From: BPJU01 sp964425225 | GTDB taxonomy: Bacteria; Planctomycetota; Planctomycetia; Pirellulales; Pirellulaceae | Assembly: GCA_964425225.1 (NCBI GenBank) | Contig: CAYRMD010000004.1 | Coordinates: forward strand, 1-64,000 | Length of the DNA stretch: 64,000 nucleotides | Reading direction: 5' to 3' | Position numbers and translations under genes: made by a program | The notes under the pieces: model-generated | Database searches by the model: none | What the model was told of the DNA's origin: nothing | Seen by the model: only the letters and a program-made list of their open reading frames with translations | Part shown: positions 47,227 to 57,168 of the stretch, piece after piece | How positions within the stretch are numbered: position 1 is the first letter of the stretch | Layout of the letters: the number at the start of each line of letters is the position of its first letter

Positions 47227-47670
47227 TCAACGGTGATTCGACTCGTGCGCGTATTGCGCTGCCAACTGCCGAATGCGCTTTACCATCGAATGAAAGCCGT
47301 TGCTACGCGATCGGCTCAGGTGGCGCTGCAATTCCAGTTGGTGAAACACCGATTCGACATCGGTCTGCAGTACTTCTTCCGGTGTCTTTCCCGATAACAG
47401 AATCATAAGGATGGCGATCAAGCCGCGGACCAATTGTGAGTCGCTGTCGGCCAACAATTCCATTCGGGGAGGATGATCGTCTACAACCCGGGCCACCAAC
47501 CATACATTGCTTTGGCAGCCTTGGACGAGATTTTCGTCGCGCCGATGCTCTTCCGGCAATGGTTCCAATGTGTCGCCTAACTCGATTAAATACTGAAACC
47601 GGTCATTCCAATCATCAAACGACTGGAACTCCTGGACAAGCTGCTCGGGGGTTAATTGCACTTGTGCCAT
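47227..47670 (-). CDS. sufE: SufE-family cysteine desulfurase activator
   Basis: 147 residues. Accepts sulfur from a cysteine desulfurase (SufS/CsdA) for Fe-S cluster assembly. The persulfide cysteine is C52 in VQGCQSNVWL, and the start TPEQLVQEFQSFDDWNDRFQYLIELG is typical. No sufS or other suf gene is adjacent. The downstream strand partner is unrelated kbl. Confidence 0.92.
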   Translation of the reverse strand: MAQVQLTPEQLVQEFQSFDDWNDRFQYLIELGDTLEPLPEEHRRDENLVQGCQSNVWLVARVVDDHPPRMELLADSDSQLVRGLIAILMILLSGKTPEEVLQTDVESVFHQLELQRHLSRSRSNGFHSMVKRIRQLAAQYAHESNHR

Positions 47671-47865
47671 AGCTTCTTATCTACTGGGAGCCAGAGCAGT
47701 GGATTATCCGATGTTATTTTATCCGTTCGGAATCGGTCGCTTATCAGTGATCGGTCAAGCCAAACCACGTTTCTTTCATTATAGGACACAGCTCCTGTCG
47801 CGCTCTACCCGCAAAAGGGAGGAGGCGTTATCCCAAAAAGGCGAAGCGCGTGGTTCACAGCCGCG

Positions 47866-48198
47866 CTACCGCTTGGGGCTGGAAAGTACGCGGATTGTCG
47901 CTCCTGAACCCTTGGCGTAAAGTTCCTTGGTTCCGTCAGGCAATATCCGTACCCCCACACGAGTGGCCAGTCCGGTTTTGGGATCGATGAGCATCACGTT
48001 GGAAACATGGATGGGCATCTCTTTGGAGAGTCGTCCTCCCTGTGGGTTGCGTGCGCTACGTCGCACGTGTTTGAAGACGCGATTAACGCCTTCCACAACA
48101 ACGCGCTGGCGGCGACGATCGACCCGCAGCACCTTGCCTCGCAACCCACGATCGTCTCCAGCGATAACTTCAACGACATCACCCGTTCGGATGTACAC
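47866..48198 (-). CDS. rplX: 50S ribosomal protein L24
   Basis: 110 residues. Early assembly protein of the large subunit with a KOW motif (GDVVEVIAGDDRGLRGKVLRV). GTG start with a strong GAGGAGGA ribosome binding site. In most bacteria it lies inside the spc ribosomal operon between rplN and rplE; here neither neighbour is present and it stands alone between sufE and ftsK. Confidence 0.95.
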   Translation of the reverse strand: MYIRTGDVVEVIAGDDRGLRGKVLRVDRRRQRVVVEGVNRVFKHVRRSARNPQGGRLSKEMPIHVSNVMLIDPKTGLATRVGVRILPDGTKELYAKGSGATIRVLSSPKR

Positions 48199-48847
48199 TG
48201 TCTTCCTCCTCGCTGACCGCCTGTGATCCGTGGCCCCCTCAACGCAGAATAATGAACAGGTTCCCGTGTTGCCTGCCGAGATACGGATTCAACACATAAT
48301 CCACAGCCTCAGCTTAGCAACTGTTCCGCGAATGGCCAAGGGGAGCTTCTGTAGCTGTGCGAGTTGTCCAAGGCAAACTTCGATCGTCTGCGGCCTCCTC
48401 TAGAAGACCGCTTCGGTAACACCGGTGGGATCCGGGTAAGGTTCGCTGTCCTGATGTTGTTGCCGGCGTCGGGCGTTGAGAATCGGATATCTGACTGTCG
48501 AGGATCACTCGGTACGCGATTCACCCAACTTCGTGCAAGCGTGGTTTATCGAATGGGTCGACTTGGTGAAATGCGCCGGGATACGATGCGTTCAAACAAG
48601 CCGCAAACGCCGGAATTTGAGTAGCGATGTTTCGATCGTAGCGATTGATCCGTTCGCGTGAGACTTAGCGGTTATGGCGAGCAGGTAAGCCTCGACATCG
48701 GGCCATGAGAAGTTGACCGTCGGGATCACACGTTGCCGACGTACACACAAGGAGCATTCTTGGCTATCAAGATTCGGGTCAGCATGGAGGCGCCGAGCGT
48801 GTGCGTCACGCTCCGGAAGGTGCCGGTTTGGCGATTGGGTATGCCCC
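48199..48847. other. 0.65-kb divergent gap between rplX and ftsK
   Basis: Expected to hold the promoters of rplX (minus) and ftsK (plus). No gene, repeat or RNA recognised. Confidence 0.45.
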
Positions 48848-51559
48848 ATGCATGACACCGACCGATTGCGACGGGACATATTCGCCCTGGGTTTAGCGGC
48901 TCTGGTGGTGTTCTTGGGCCTGAGTCTATTTACGTATGATCCGGCCGATCCCTTAGTGTTTGCATACCCGCCATGGAGCCAGATCTACCAACCCGACATT
49001 GTTGTCTATCCGGTGCGCGAACAGCCCGTGAATGCCTGCGGCTATTGGGGAGCGATGGCCGCGCATGTGCTCTACTATTCCCTAGGCATAACAGTGTGGT
49101 ACGTTTGGATCGCGCTGGCCGCGTGGACCGTGTGCCAGATCATGCGGCGGCCGATTGACAGCGTGCTCCTGCGAATCCTCGGCGTGCTGTTGACGACCGT
49201 CGGCGTCGCGACGGCTGTTTGCAGTGTCGAGCTGTTTTCATCGATTGGGCCATGGGTAGGGCCGGGGGGGTACTTGGGTCTAACGGGCAAAAGGTTGTTG
49301 CAGAGTCATTTTGCGTTGCCAGGAGCTGTGATTCTGAGCCTCAGCGTCGCGTGGAGTGGGTTATTGCTTACGTGGGATGAAACCTTCTGGCGAATGGTTC
49401 TGAGACTGCCACTTTACGCTATGTGGGCTGTGTCGCTGTTACTACGCCGGTTCCGTCGGTCCCGTACCGGCATGCGACCTGCATCAGTCGTTGCTGCGAA
49501 ACCGGCGCAAACAGGCGAAGAACCAGCCGTCCGCATACGCGGCCGTTCCGTGACCCGCGACACATTACCGGAAGACGAGTTACTTTCCGAGGCCGATAGC
49601 GAGCCATCCGCAGGTCTGACGGATACAGCCACAAGTAAATCGTCTGCCGTGCCCGGCAGTGAGGCAGCGCGGGGATCGACCGATGAAACGGTTGCGGAGA
49701 ACGCATCACTCGACGCTCAACGCGAACCACGGATCAAACGCCGTCCGGCAACCGAACGACAGGAAGTCATCGCGTCGCTGGATCAGGCAGTTTCCGTCGG
49801 AGTAACGGAAGAGTACCAGCTTCCCTCCCTGGACCTACTCCTTACCGGTGACGGGGTGGATTATGAAGCTCAAGCGCAAGAAGTGCGCCGCAATGCCAAG
49901 ATCTTGGAGCAAACTTTTTTGGATTTCGGTTACCAGGTAAAGGTAGTCGAAATCGAAACCGGCCCGGTGATCGCTCAGTACGAGGTGCAATTAGAGGCCG
50001 GTTTGCGGCTATCGAAAATCACGAGCTTGGCTGACGACTTGGCGATCGCTCTGCGCGTTCCGAGCGTTCGGATTGTGGCTCCGATCCCGGGCAAAAATAC
50101 GGTAGGTATCGAAGTGCCGAATTCACAACGGCAAATCGTTCGCTTACGCGAGGTAATTGAGGAAAGCGGAGCCCGAGCCGCCAAGATGCGGATCCCGCTG
50201 TTTCTCGGCAAGGACGTGTCGGGTAATCCATTGGTGGTCGACCTGTCGACCTTGCCGCACTTATTGATCGCAGGCCGGACAGGTACCGGCAAAAGCGTCT
50301 GTTTGAACGCCATCATATGCTCGATCCTCATGACACGCCGCCCGGACGAGGTGCGCCTGTTGCTGATTGACCCGAAGATGGTCGAGTTGAGTTGCTACGG
50401 ACGTCTCCCGCATCTAATGCATCCGGTGGTCACCGATATGCGAAAAGCCGAGGCCATTTTGGCATGGGCGGTCGATAAAATGGAAGAGCGCTACGCGTTG
50501 TTGGCAAGAGCCGGCGTCCGCCATATTAGTAGTTACAACCAGCTTTCCGAAGAAGAGCTTTTCGAGCGGTTAGCGCCGGCTTCGGATGAAGAACGCCGAC
50601 AGATACCCCGTCGGCTGCCCTTTATCGTGATCATTGCCGATGAAATGGCTGACCTGATGATGACCGCGGGGAAAGAGGTCGAGCAGCACATTATTCGGCT
50701 GGCCCAAAAAAGCCGGGCTGTGGGAATACACTTGATTCTGGCTACGCAAAAGCCGACGGTCGATGTAATCACCGGGCTTATCAAATCGAACTTGCCCGCG
50801 CGTATATCGTTCCAAGTGGCCAGTCGGACTGATAGCCGAGTCGTGTTGGATGAAATGGGGGCTGATAAACTGCTTGGCAACGGCGACATGTTGTTCCTCT
50901 GGCCTGGTACCAGCATGCTTATCCGCGGCCAAGGGACGTTTGTCAGCGATGAAGAGATCGAGCGGATTGTCGACACCGTTTCGACCGGCGAGCAGCAGTT
51001 TGTCGACGAGTTGATGTCGATGCGTATCGAGGAGCCCCAAGAGAGTCATCCCGATCGTTGGAAGGAGCGCGACGAGCTATACGAGCAGGCGATCGAGGTC
51101 GTGGTGCGCGAGCAACGCGGTAGTGTCTCGTTACTCCAACGCGCTTTAGGGATCGGTTATGGGCGCGCAGCGCGCCTGATCGATTTCATGCAGGAAGACG
51201 GTATCGTGGGCGCCTATGCCGGACAACATGCACGAGAAGTGCTGATTTGTCTCGATGAGTGGCGGCGGATGCAATCTGGTGCCGGATCACCAGCGGCCGC
51301 TCCGAGCCCGCGTCCTTCGAATCGCATCCGACCATCACCGGCCGGCTGGGATGAGCCTTCTGAGAATGGTGAAGTGACCAGAACCCAGCCGCCGGCCAAT
51401 GGCGGTTCGAGCGCCGGAGCAGCGTGGAGTCAGTCTGGGGCTACGCCACGTCAAGCTCTAGGCCAGAACCCAACGACCGTATCCGACTCGGAAAACGAAC
51501 CGTCCACCAGTCGCCTGACCTCCGTTAAGTCCGTTGCCAAACGTCGCGTGGGGGAATAG
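48848..51559 (+). CDS. ftsK: FtsK/SpoIIIE-type DNA translocase
   Basis: 903 residues. Four or so N-terminal membrane helices (first at about 12-30), a variable Glu/Arg/Ser-rich linker, the alpha-beta RecA-like motor with Walker A GRTGTGKS at 476-483 and Walker B FIVIIADEMADLMM, and a C-terminal winged-helix gamma domain (about 740-800: GSVSLLQRALGIGYGRAARLIDFM) followed by a Pro/Ser-rich tail. Pumps DNA through the division septum and activates dimer resolution. ATG 48848 is chosen since the membrane region begins directly after it. Confidence 0.94.
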   Translation: MHDTDRLRRDIFALGLAALVVFLGLSLFTYDPADPLVFAYPPWSQIYQPDIVVYPVREQPVNACGYWGAMAAHVLYYSLGITVWYVWIALAAWTVCQIMRRPIDSVLLRILGVLLTTVGVATAVCSVELFSSIGPWVGPGGYLGLTGKRLLQSHFALPGAVILSLSVAWSGLLLTWDETFWRMVLRLPLYAMWAVSLLLRRFRRSRTGMRPASVVAAKPAQTGEEPAVRIRGRSVTRDTLPEDELLSEADSEPSAGLTDTATSKSSAVPGSEAARGSTDETVAENASLDAQREPRIKRRPATERQEVIASLDQAVSVGVTEEYQLPSLDLLLTGDGVDYEAQAQEVRRNAKILEQTFLDFGYQVKVVEIETGPVIAQYEVQLEAGLRLSKITSLADDLAIALRVPSVRIVAPIPGKNTVGIEVPNSQRQIVRLREVIEESGARAAKMRIPLFLGKDVSGNPLVVDLSTLPHLLIAGRTGTGKSVCLNAIICSILMTRRPDEVRLLLIDPKMVELSCYGRLPHLMHPVVTDMRKAEAILAWAVDKMEERYALLARAGVRHISSYNQLSEEELFERLAPASDEERRQIPRRLPFIVIIADEMADLMMTAGKEVEQHIIRLAQKSRAVGIHLILATQKPTVDVITGLIKSNLPARISFQVASRTDSRVVLDEMGADKLLGNGDMLFLWPGTSMLIRGQGTFVSDEEIERIVDTVSTGEQQFVDELMSMRIEEPQESHPDRWKERDELYEQAIEVVVREQRGSVSLLQRALGIGYGRAARLIDFMQEDGIVGAYAGQHAREVLICLDEWRRMQSGAGSPAAAPSPRPSNRIRPSPAGWDEPSENGEVTRTQPPANGGSSAGAAWSQSGATPRQALGQNPTTVSDSENEPSTSRLTSVKSVAKRRVGE

Positions 51560-51802
51560 GGTGGACGTGTCGGAACTGTGATAGGTCGCATTGACAGAAC
51601 TGTCCTTATAACATAGCTTTGTATTAATCTGACGCAGGTTTCCTGTCGCAAAGGAAAGAACCGTTGTTAGCTCTGGCCGCCATCCACTGTTTTGCGACTT
51701 ACTTCCGAGCGATCGCTGCTGAGGCAATCGCTCCGGTAGTGATTATTCATTGCCCGGATCGGCCGGGGTGGCGACGGTTCTGAACTTTACAGAAGCCCAC
51801 GC

Positions 51803-51837
51803 AGCCCTGGAGCCGAAAGGTTTCAGGGCTTTTTTGT
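51803..51837 (+). terminator. Intrinsic terminator-like hairpin 20 nt before cimA
   Basis: AGCCCTG, a 14-nt loop, CAGGGCT, then TTTTTTG. It lies 240 bp beyond ftsK and ends 20 nt before the cimA ATG, so it may be an attenuator of the cimA-valS transcript rather than only the ftsK terminator. A short reading frame with two adjacent Ile codons (GTG ATT ATT...) ends just upstream at about 51783. Confidence 0.7.
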
Positions 51838-51856
51838 TTGCCTAAGGTAACCAGCT

Positions 51857-53470
51857 ATGCGCGATATTCAAATTTACGACACGACGCTTCGCGATGGCAC
51901 CCAGGGTGAGGGCGTGAGTTTCTCACTATACGACAAACTGCAAATCACACAACGTTTAGACGACATGGGCTTCGACTACATCGAGGGCGGCTATCCTTTA
52001 TCGAATGACAAGGACGCCGAATATTTCCGCCGTGTCGCTCGCCTGCCACTACAGCATGCCAAAATCTGCGCGTTCGGTATGACGCGACGCCGTGGAGTGC
52101 CAGTTCAACAAGATGCCGGTATGCAAGCCCTCTTGGCTTCCGAAGCGCCAATCTGCACCCTCGTAGGTAAGACGTGGGACTTCCACGTGACGAACGTGTT
52201 GGGGGTTTCTTTAGAAGAACACTTGGAAATGATTGCCGATAGCGTGCGTTTTTTAGTCGAGCACGGTCGGCAGGTGATCTACGATGCGGAACACTTTTTT
52301 GACGGGTGGAAAGCCAACCCGGACTTCGCGCGGCGGGCTATTCGTGTAGCCGCTGAAGCAGGGGCTAGTTTGGTGGTTTTGTGTGACACAAACGGTGGTA
52401 GTCTTCCGGAGGAAATCGCGCGGCTTACTGCCGAGGCTCGGCGAGCGATCCAGGACCTGGGAGTACCCGTGGGTATTCACTGCCACAACGATGGCGATTT
52501 GGCCGTGGCAAATTCGCTGGCAGCCGTCGACGCAGGAGCCGTGCAAGTTCAAGGCACCATCAACGGAATTGGCGAGCGGTGCGGCAACGCGGACTTAATC
52601 TCGATCCTGCCCAACCTGGCTTTCAAGAAGCAGGGGGCGTACCGCGTGCTCGGAGGCCGCCCGTTGGATCGCTTGACAGATTTGTCGCGCTATGTGTACG
52701 AAATGGCCAACATGAATTGGCGTGCCAATCAGCCGTTTGTCGGCCGAAGCGCATTTGCCCATAAGGGCGGCATGCACGTGCACGCCGTGGCGCGCGCGGC
52801 GAACACCTACGAGCATATCGATCCGGCTTTAGTCGGTAACGAACGGCGGATTTTGATCAGTGAGTTGTCCGGCCGCTCCAATGTAGCAGCGGTAGCTCAA
52901 AAATACGGTTTGTCAGCCGACGCACAGTTGTTCAACGACGTGTTGCGCCGCGTCGTCGAATTGGAACACCGAGGGTATCAATTCGAAGCCGCGGAAGCCT
53001 CGTTTGTGCTGTTGGTCCAGAAATGTGCTGGGCAATTCCACCCACATTTCGAGACGCTGAAGTATCACGTCGAGGTAGAAGCTGAACAGGGGCGAGGGCT
53101 GATTACGGAAGCCAGCGTCAAGGTGCGCGTCGGCGACCAAGTGCGCCACGAGGTGGCCGAAGGGGACGGTCCGGTCAATGCCCTGGATGCGGCATTGCGC
53201 AAGGCCCTGAACGGCCACTTCCCCCAATTGCGGACCATGCGTTTGACCGACTATCGGGTTCGTGTCGTGAACTCGGAAGCCGGTACAGCCGCGCGTATCC
53301 GCGTGGTGGTCGAGAGCACGGATGAGCAAAAAGTATGGGGTACCGTAGGCGTCAGCGAAAACATTATTGAAGCCAGTTGGATCGCGCTGGTCGACGCGAT
53401 CGAATACAAGTTGTTTCTGGATGAATGCACGACGAACCATGAACTCCATCGACTTGCCCAACCGGTTTGA
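51857..53470 (+). CDS. cimA: Citramalate synthase
   Basis: 537 residues. Condenses pyruvate and acetyl-CoA to (R)-citramalate, the threonine-independent start of isoleucine synthesis. HMGL-like catalytic domain: YDTTLRDGTQGEGVSFS at the N terminus, HCHNDGDLAVANS, QGTINGIGERCGNADL, then an AFAHKGGMHVHAV segment; a C-terminal regulatory domain (about 400-530) is present. The starting DTTLRDGTQGEG and length match the citramalate-synthase branch rather than LeuA; substrate remains inference. Overlaps valS by 32 bp. Confidence 0.9.
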   Translation: MRDIQIYDTTLRDGTQGEGVSFSLYDKLQITQRLDDMGFDYIEGGYPLSNDKDAEYFRRVARLPLQHAKICAFGMTRRRGVPVQQDAGMQALLASEAPICTLVGKTWDFHVTNVLGVSLEEHLEMIADSVRFLVEHGRQVIYDAEHFFDGWKANPDFARRAIRVAAEAGASLVVLCDTNGGSLPEEIARLTAEARRAIQDLGVPVGIHCHNDGDLAVANSLAAVDAGAVQVQGTINGIGERCGNADLISILPNLAFKKQGAYRVLGGRPLDRLTDLSRYVYEMANMNWRANQPFVGRSAFAHKGGMHVHAVARAANTYEHIDPALVGNERRILISELSGRSNVAAVAQKYGLSADAQLFNDVLRRVVELEHRGYQFEAAEASFVLLVQKCAGQFHPHFETLKYHVEVEAEQGRGLITEASVKVRVGDQVRHEVAEGDGPVNALDAALRKALNGHFPQLRTMRLTDYRVRVVNSEAGTAARIRVVVESTDEQKVWGTVGVSENIIEASWIALVDAIEYKLFLDECTTNHELHRLAQPV

Positions 53471-56400
53471 TCACGCCACCGTCTGTCCGCGAATCTATGA
53501 ACTATGGGAAACCGGCGGGTATTTTCGCGCGGATCCGGATCCCGTGCGCCCAGCTTATTGCATCGTGATCCCGCCCCCGAATGTCACGGGCGCTCTACAC
53601 CTGGGACACGCCCTGAACAACACGTTGCAAGATATTCAGATTCGTTTCCACCGCATGTTGGGTTTCAACTCGCTGTGGGTGCCCGGGACGGACCATGCCG
53701 GGATTGCCACGCAGGCGGTGGTCGAGCGGCGGTTGCTCGAGGAAGAAGGTTTGACCCGCCATCAACTGGGCCGCGAAGGTTTGGTCGCGCGCATTTGGCA
53801 GTGGAAAGACCAATACGAAGCGCGGATCTTGAGCCAATTGAAGCAGATGGGTTGTAGCTGTGATTGGCGTCGTACTCGCTTCACGCTCGACCCGATCTGC
53901 GCTCGGGCGGTTCGCTATACGTTCTTCGATCTATTTCGCAGGGAGCTGATTTTCCGCGGTAAACGCCTGGTCAATTGGGATACCTATTTGCAAACGGCGA
54001 TTAGCGACGACGAAGTGTTCACCGAAAGCGTTCCTGGCCATTTGTGGCATTTGCGTTATCCGGTCATCGATCCGCAACCGGGGGAACCACAGTACGTGGT
54101 CGTAGCGACAACGCGCCCTGAAACCATGCTGGGGGATACGGCGGTTGCCGTGCATCCGGATCCAAGAGCGGCTTTGGATGAAGCGCTGGAGGAGCTGCAA
54201 CGCAAGCGAGCCGTAGCGGGGGCCAAAGAGCAAAAAGAGCTCGAGGCCGAGTATCAAGACCTGGTGGCGCGCCGCCAAACGTTGCTCCCGCTACTGGAAA
54301 CCTTGCGCGACATGGCACGCGCTGGACGGTGTGTTCGGCTGCCCCTCGTCGACCGGCCTATACCGTTGATCATGGACACCTGGGCCAAACCTCAGCTCGG
54401 TAGCGGCTGTGTCAAGATCACACCGGCACATGATCCGAACGACTATCAAGTCGGTTTACGGCACCGGTTGCCGATGATCAATATTTTGAACCCTGATGGC
54501 ACGCTCAATGAGCAGGCGGGCGCATTTTGCGGCTTACCCATCGAGGAAGCTCGAAAAGCGGTTGTTCAAGCGCTAGAAGCACAGGGGCTGTTGGAAAAAG
54601 TCGAGCCGTACACGGTGGATCTACCACATTCGGACCGCAGCAAAACACCCATTGAACCGCTGTTGACCGATCAGTGGTTTATCAAAATGGAACAGTTGGC
54701 TGAAATGGCCATGGCTGCTGTGAAGGATGGGCGGATCCGAATTGTTCCAGCGCGCTATGCAAAAATGTACCTGGACTGGCTATCAGAAAAACGTGACTGG
54801 CCGGTCAGCCGGCAGCTCTGGTGGGGCCATCAGATCCCGGTGTGGACTCGGCCTGTTCACAACGAGCTGCAACGGCGCGAATGGGTCGACCGAATCGAAG
54901 CCCTACCTTCGTTCCACCAGGGGCAAGTGGCGTATCAGTTCGAGCCTGTGGAAGGAACGGACGGTGGTCGCCTGCATGTGTCGATACGCGACGAGAATCC
55001 TGTGCTGGAATCGCAGTTCGAATCCTGGGGCTTTGTGCGCGATCCGGATGTGCTCGACACGTGGTTCAGTTCGGCTCTTTGGCCCCACTCGACGCTTGGC
55101 TGGCCCGATACCACTGAAGAACTCCGATGCTTCTATCCCACAAGTACGCTCATTACTAGTCGGGACATCATCACGCTTTGGGTCGCACGTATGGTAATGA
55201 TGGGCCTCAATAACACCGGCCAGATTCCGTTCCACGAGGTCTATGTGCACCCGAAGATTTTGGACGGTGAAGGCGAGACGATGTCCAAATCCAAGGGTAA
55301 CGGAATCGATCCGTTGGACATTATCGCCAAGTTTGGGCCCGACGCATTGCGGTTTGCAATGGCTTATTTGACTACCGAAACTCAAGACATTCGGATGCCG
55401 GTAGAGTTCGAGTGTCCCCATTGTGAATCGCTGATCAAGCAAACGCGCGAAAACCGTATGCTGCCGCGTTTAACGTGCCCGAAATGCAACAAAGATTTTG
55501 CTACGCAGTGGGCCGCGCGACCCGAGGAGCAGGCCTTGCCACGGGCTGCCGTGGTAAGCGAGCGATTCGAGCAAGCGCGAAACTTTTGCAATAAACTCTG
55601 GAACGCTGCTCGGTTTGTGCTCCGTAATTTGGACGACTTTCAGCCGGGAGCCATCACCTTCAGCGAACTGCATCTGGAAGATCGGTGGATTCTCAGCCGC
55701 TTGGCTGCGGTCAGTCAAACCGTTACCACGGCCTTAGAAGCCTACCAGTATGCGGACGCAGCCCGTGAACTCTACAGTTTTGCCTGGGATGAATTCTGCA
55801 GCTTTTATATCGAGATGATGAAGGGCCGTTTGGCCGATAGCCAGCAACGTGTTCTGGCGCAGCGCATGCTTGCCTTCGCCTTGGATGCTTTGTTGCGGCT
55901 ACTCCAACCCATAATTCCGTTTATTACAGAAGAAGTATGGCGGCTGCTGAACCAAGTTGCGTTGCGGCGAGGCTGGAACGCCGAAGCGGCACCGGAGGCC
56001 TTGATTGTGGCTCCTTGGCCGCGCCTGCAGGCCTCCTGGATCGATCCTGCCATCGAGCAACGTTTCCGCGTCTTTCAAGGAGTATTGGGGGCGGTGCGCG
56101 AAATCCGCAGTCGACACAACATCGCGCCACGGAGTCCCATCGAATTCTGCGTGCGCTGTAGCGATGCGGATGGGGCAACGCTGCAGTCGATGCAATCCTA
56201 TTTCGGACGCATGGCCAACGCGAAATTGACGGCGGCGGGTACCGAGATCACCGCTCCGTTACCTCACGCCGTTAGCCATTTAAGTTGGGCCGATGTTTAC
56301 GTGAGTTTAGCCGGCCTCATCGATGTCGTGGCTGAGCGTAAACGATTGGAAAAGCAGTATGGCGACCTGCTGCGCAACATCGAAGCGAAACAAAAGAAGT

Positions 56401-56537
56401 TGGCGAATCGTCAATTTCGCGAACGCGCCCCTCAGGACGTGGTGCAACGCGAGGAGCAAAGTCTGGAACAACTGCGCCAACAGCTTAGTGGTATCCAATT
56501 AGCTTTATCGCAGCTGCCGCCCGCTGCTACGACGTGA
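53439..56537 (+). CDS. valS: Valyl-tRNA synthetase with zinc-ribbon and coiled-coil insertions
   Basis: 1032 residues. Class I synthetase: HLGH at 54-57 and TMSKS at 614-618. Three unusual features: a charged helical insertion in the editing domain (about 245-290, EALEELQRKRAVAG and following); a two-CxxC zinc-ribbon-like insertion after the KMSKS loop (CPHC 659-662, CPKC 680-683); and the normal C-terminal coiled-coil tRNA-binding arm (about 965-1030). ATG 53439 is chosen; it overlaps cimA by 32 bp, so the two are translationally linked. A longer start at 53367 is less likely. Confidence 0.95.
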   Translation: MNSIDLPNRFDHATVCPRIYELWETGGYFRADPDPVRPAYCIVIPPPNVTGALHLGHALNNTLQDIQIRFHRMLGFNSLWVPGTDHAGIATQAVVERRLLEEEGLTRHQLGREGLVARIWQWKDQYEARILSQLKQMGCSCDWRRTRFTLDPICARAVRYTFFDLFRRELIFRGKRLVNWDTYLQTAISDDEVFTESVPGHLWHLRYPVIDPQPGEPQYVVVATTRPETMLGDTAVAVHPDPRAALDEALEELQRKRAVAGAKEQKELEAEYQDLVARRQTLLPLLETLRDMARAGRCVRLPLVDRPIPLIMDTWAKPQLGSGCVKITPAHDPNDYQVGLRHRLPMINILNPDGTLNEQAGAFCGLPIEEARKAVVQALEAQGLLEKVEPYTVDLPHSDRSKTPIEPLLTDQWFIKMEQLAEMAMAAVKDGRIRIVPARYAKMYLDWLSEKRDWPVSRQLWWGHQIPVWTRPVHNELQRREWVDRIEALPSFHQGQVAYQFEPVEGTDGGRLHVSIRDENPVLESQFESWGFVRDPDVLDTWFSSALWPHSTLGWPDTTEELRCFYPTSTLITSRDIITLWVARMVMMGLNNTGQIPFHEVYVHPKILDGEGETMSKSKGNGIDPLDIIAKFGPDALRFAMAYLTTETQDIRMPVEFECPHCESLIKQTRENRMLPRLTCPKCNKDFATQWAARPEEQALPRAAVVSERFEQARNFCNKLWNAARFVLRNLDDFQPGAITFSELHLEDRWILSRLAAVSQTVTTALEAYQYADAARELYSFAWDEFCSFYIEMMKGRLADSQQRVLAQRMLAFALDALLRLLQPIIPFITEEVWRLLNQVALRRGWNAEAAPEALIVAPWPRLQASWIDPAIEQRFRVFQGVLGAVREIRSRHNIAPRSPIEFCVRCSDADGATLQSMQSYFGRMANAKLTAAGTEITAPLPHAVSHLSWADVYVSLAGLIDVVAERKRLEKQYGDLLRNIEAKQKKLANRQFRERAPQDVVQREEQSLEQLRQQLSGIQLALSQLPPAATT

Positions 56538-56571
56538 CCGGGCTGCGATCTTGAGGAAGCGTCCGGCGACG

Positions 56572-56982
56572 CTAGGTACCGCCTTCGAGCACCTCTTGAA
56601 GTACGGCTTCGTTCACATAAATCGGCAGAGTCGGTCGACAAGTCATCGCAACGGCGATGGCATCCGAAGGCCGCGAATCAACTTCTATTAGTTCGCCATT
56701 CACGCGAATTCTCAGGTGCGCATAATACGTATGATTGCGTAGCTCGGTTATCACCACGCTGTCGAGCTCGCCCCCCAAAGCCTTTACCACATTAACCACC
56801 AGGTCATGAGTCAACGGACGTTCGTTTTGAATCCGTTTGACGCGCCGGTCAATACTTTGTGCCTCGAATATGCCGATGACGATCGGAAACTCACGCTCAC
56901 CATCGACCTCTTTGAGGTAAATGATCTGCTGGTCAATAATATCGCTCAGGATAATGCGTGAAAGTTGCATCTGCACCAGCAT
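56572..56982 (-). CDS. Bifunctional-nuclease-domain (BFN, DUF151) protein
   Basis: 136 residues. The core KEVDGEREFPIVIGIFEAQSI and DSRPSDAIAVAM are typical of the BFN domain, reported in some members to have RNase/DNase activity; many bacterial members are uncharacterised. Soluble. Convergent with valS (34 bp apart) and 186 bp downstream of lysC. Confidence 0.9.
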   Translation of the reverse strand: MLVQMQLSRIILSDIIDQQIIYLKEVDGEREFPIVIGIFEAQSIDRRVKRIQNERPLTHDLVVNVVKALGGELDSVVITELRNHTYYAHLRIRVNGELIEVDSRPSDAIAVAMTCRPTLPIYVNEAVLQEVLEGGT

Positions 56983-57168
56983 GGCGGGTGCCTTTCCCAG
57001 TAAACTTCCGGTCGCGTCGCCAACGGTCGGATGTCACACGCAGGTTAGGTACCTTCTTCATTATAACCGCGCCCAGCATAGCTCGTAGCGGTAGCCGCAC
57101 CGAACGTGGCCCTCGAACGGGCTCACCCGTGCACCTGCTCGTGATTCCAGCCAGGAGCCCGAGCGCAC

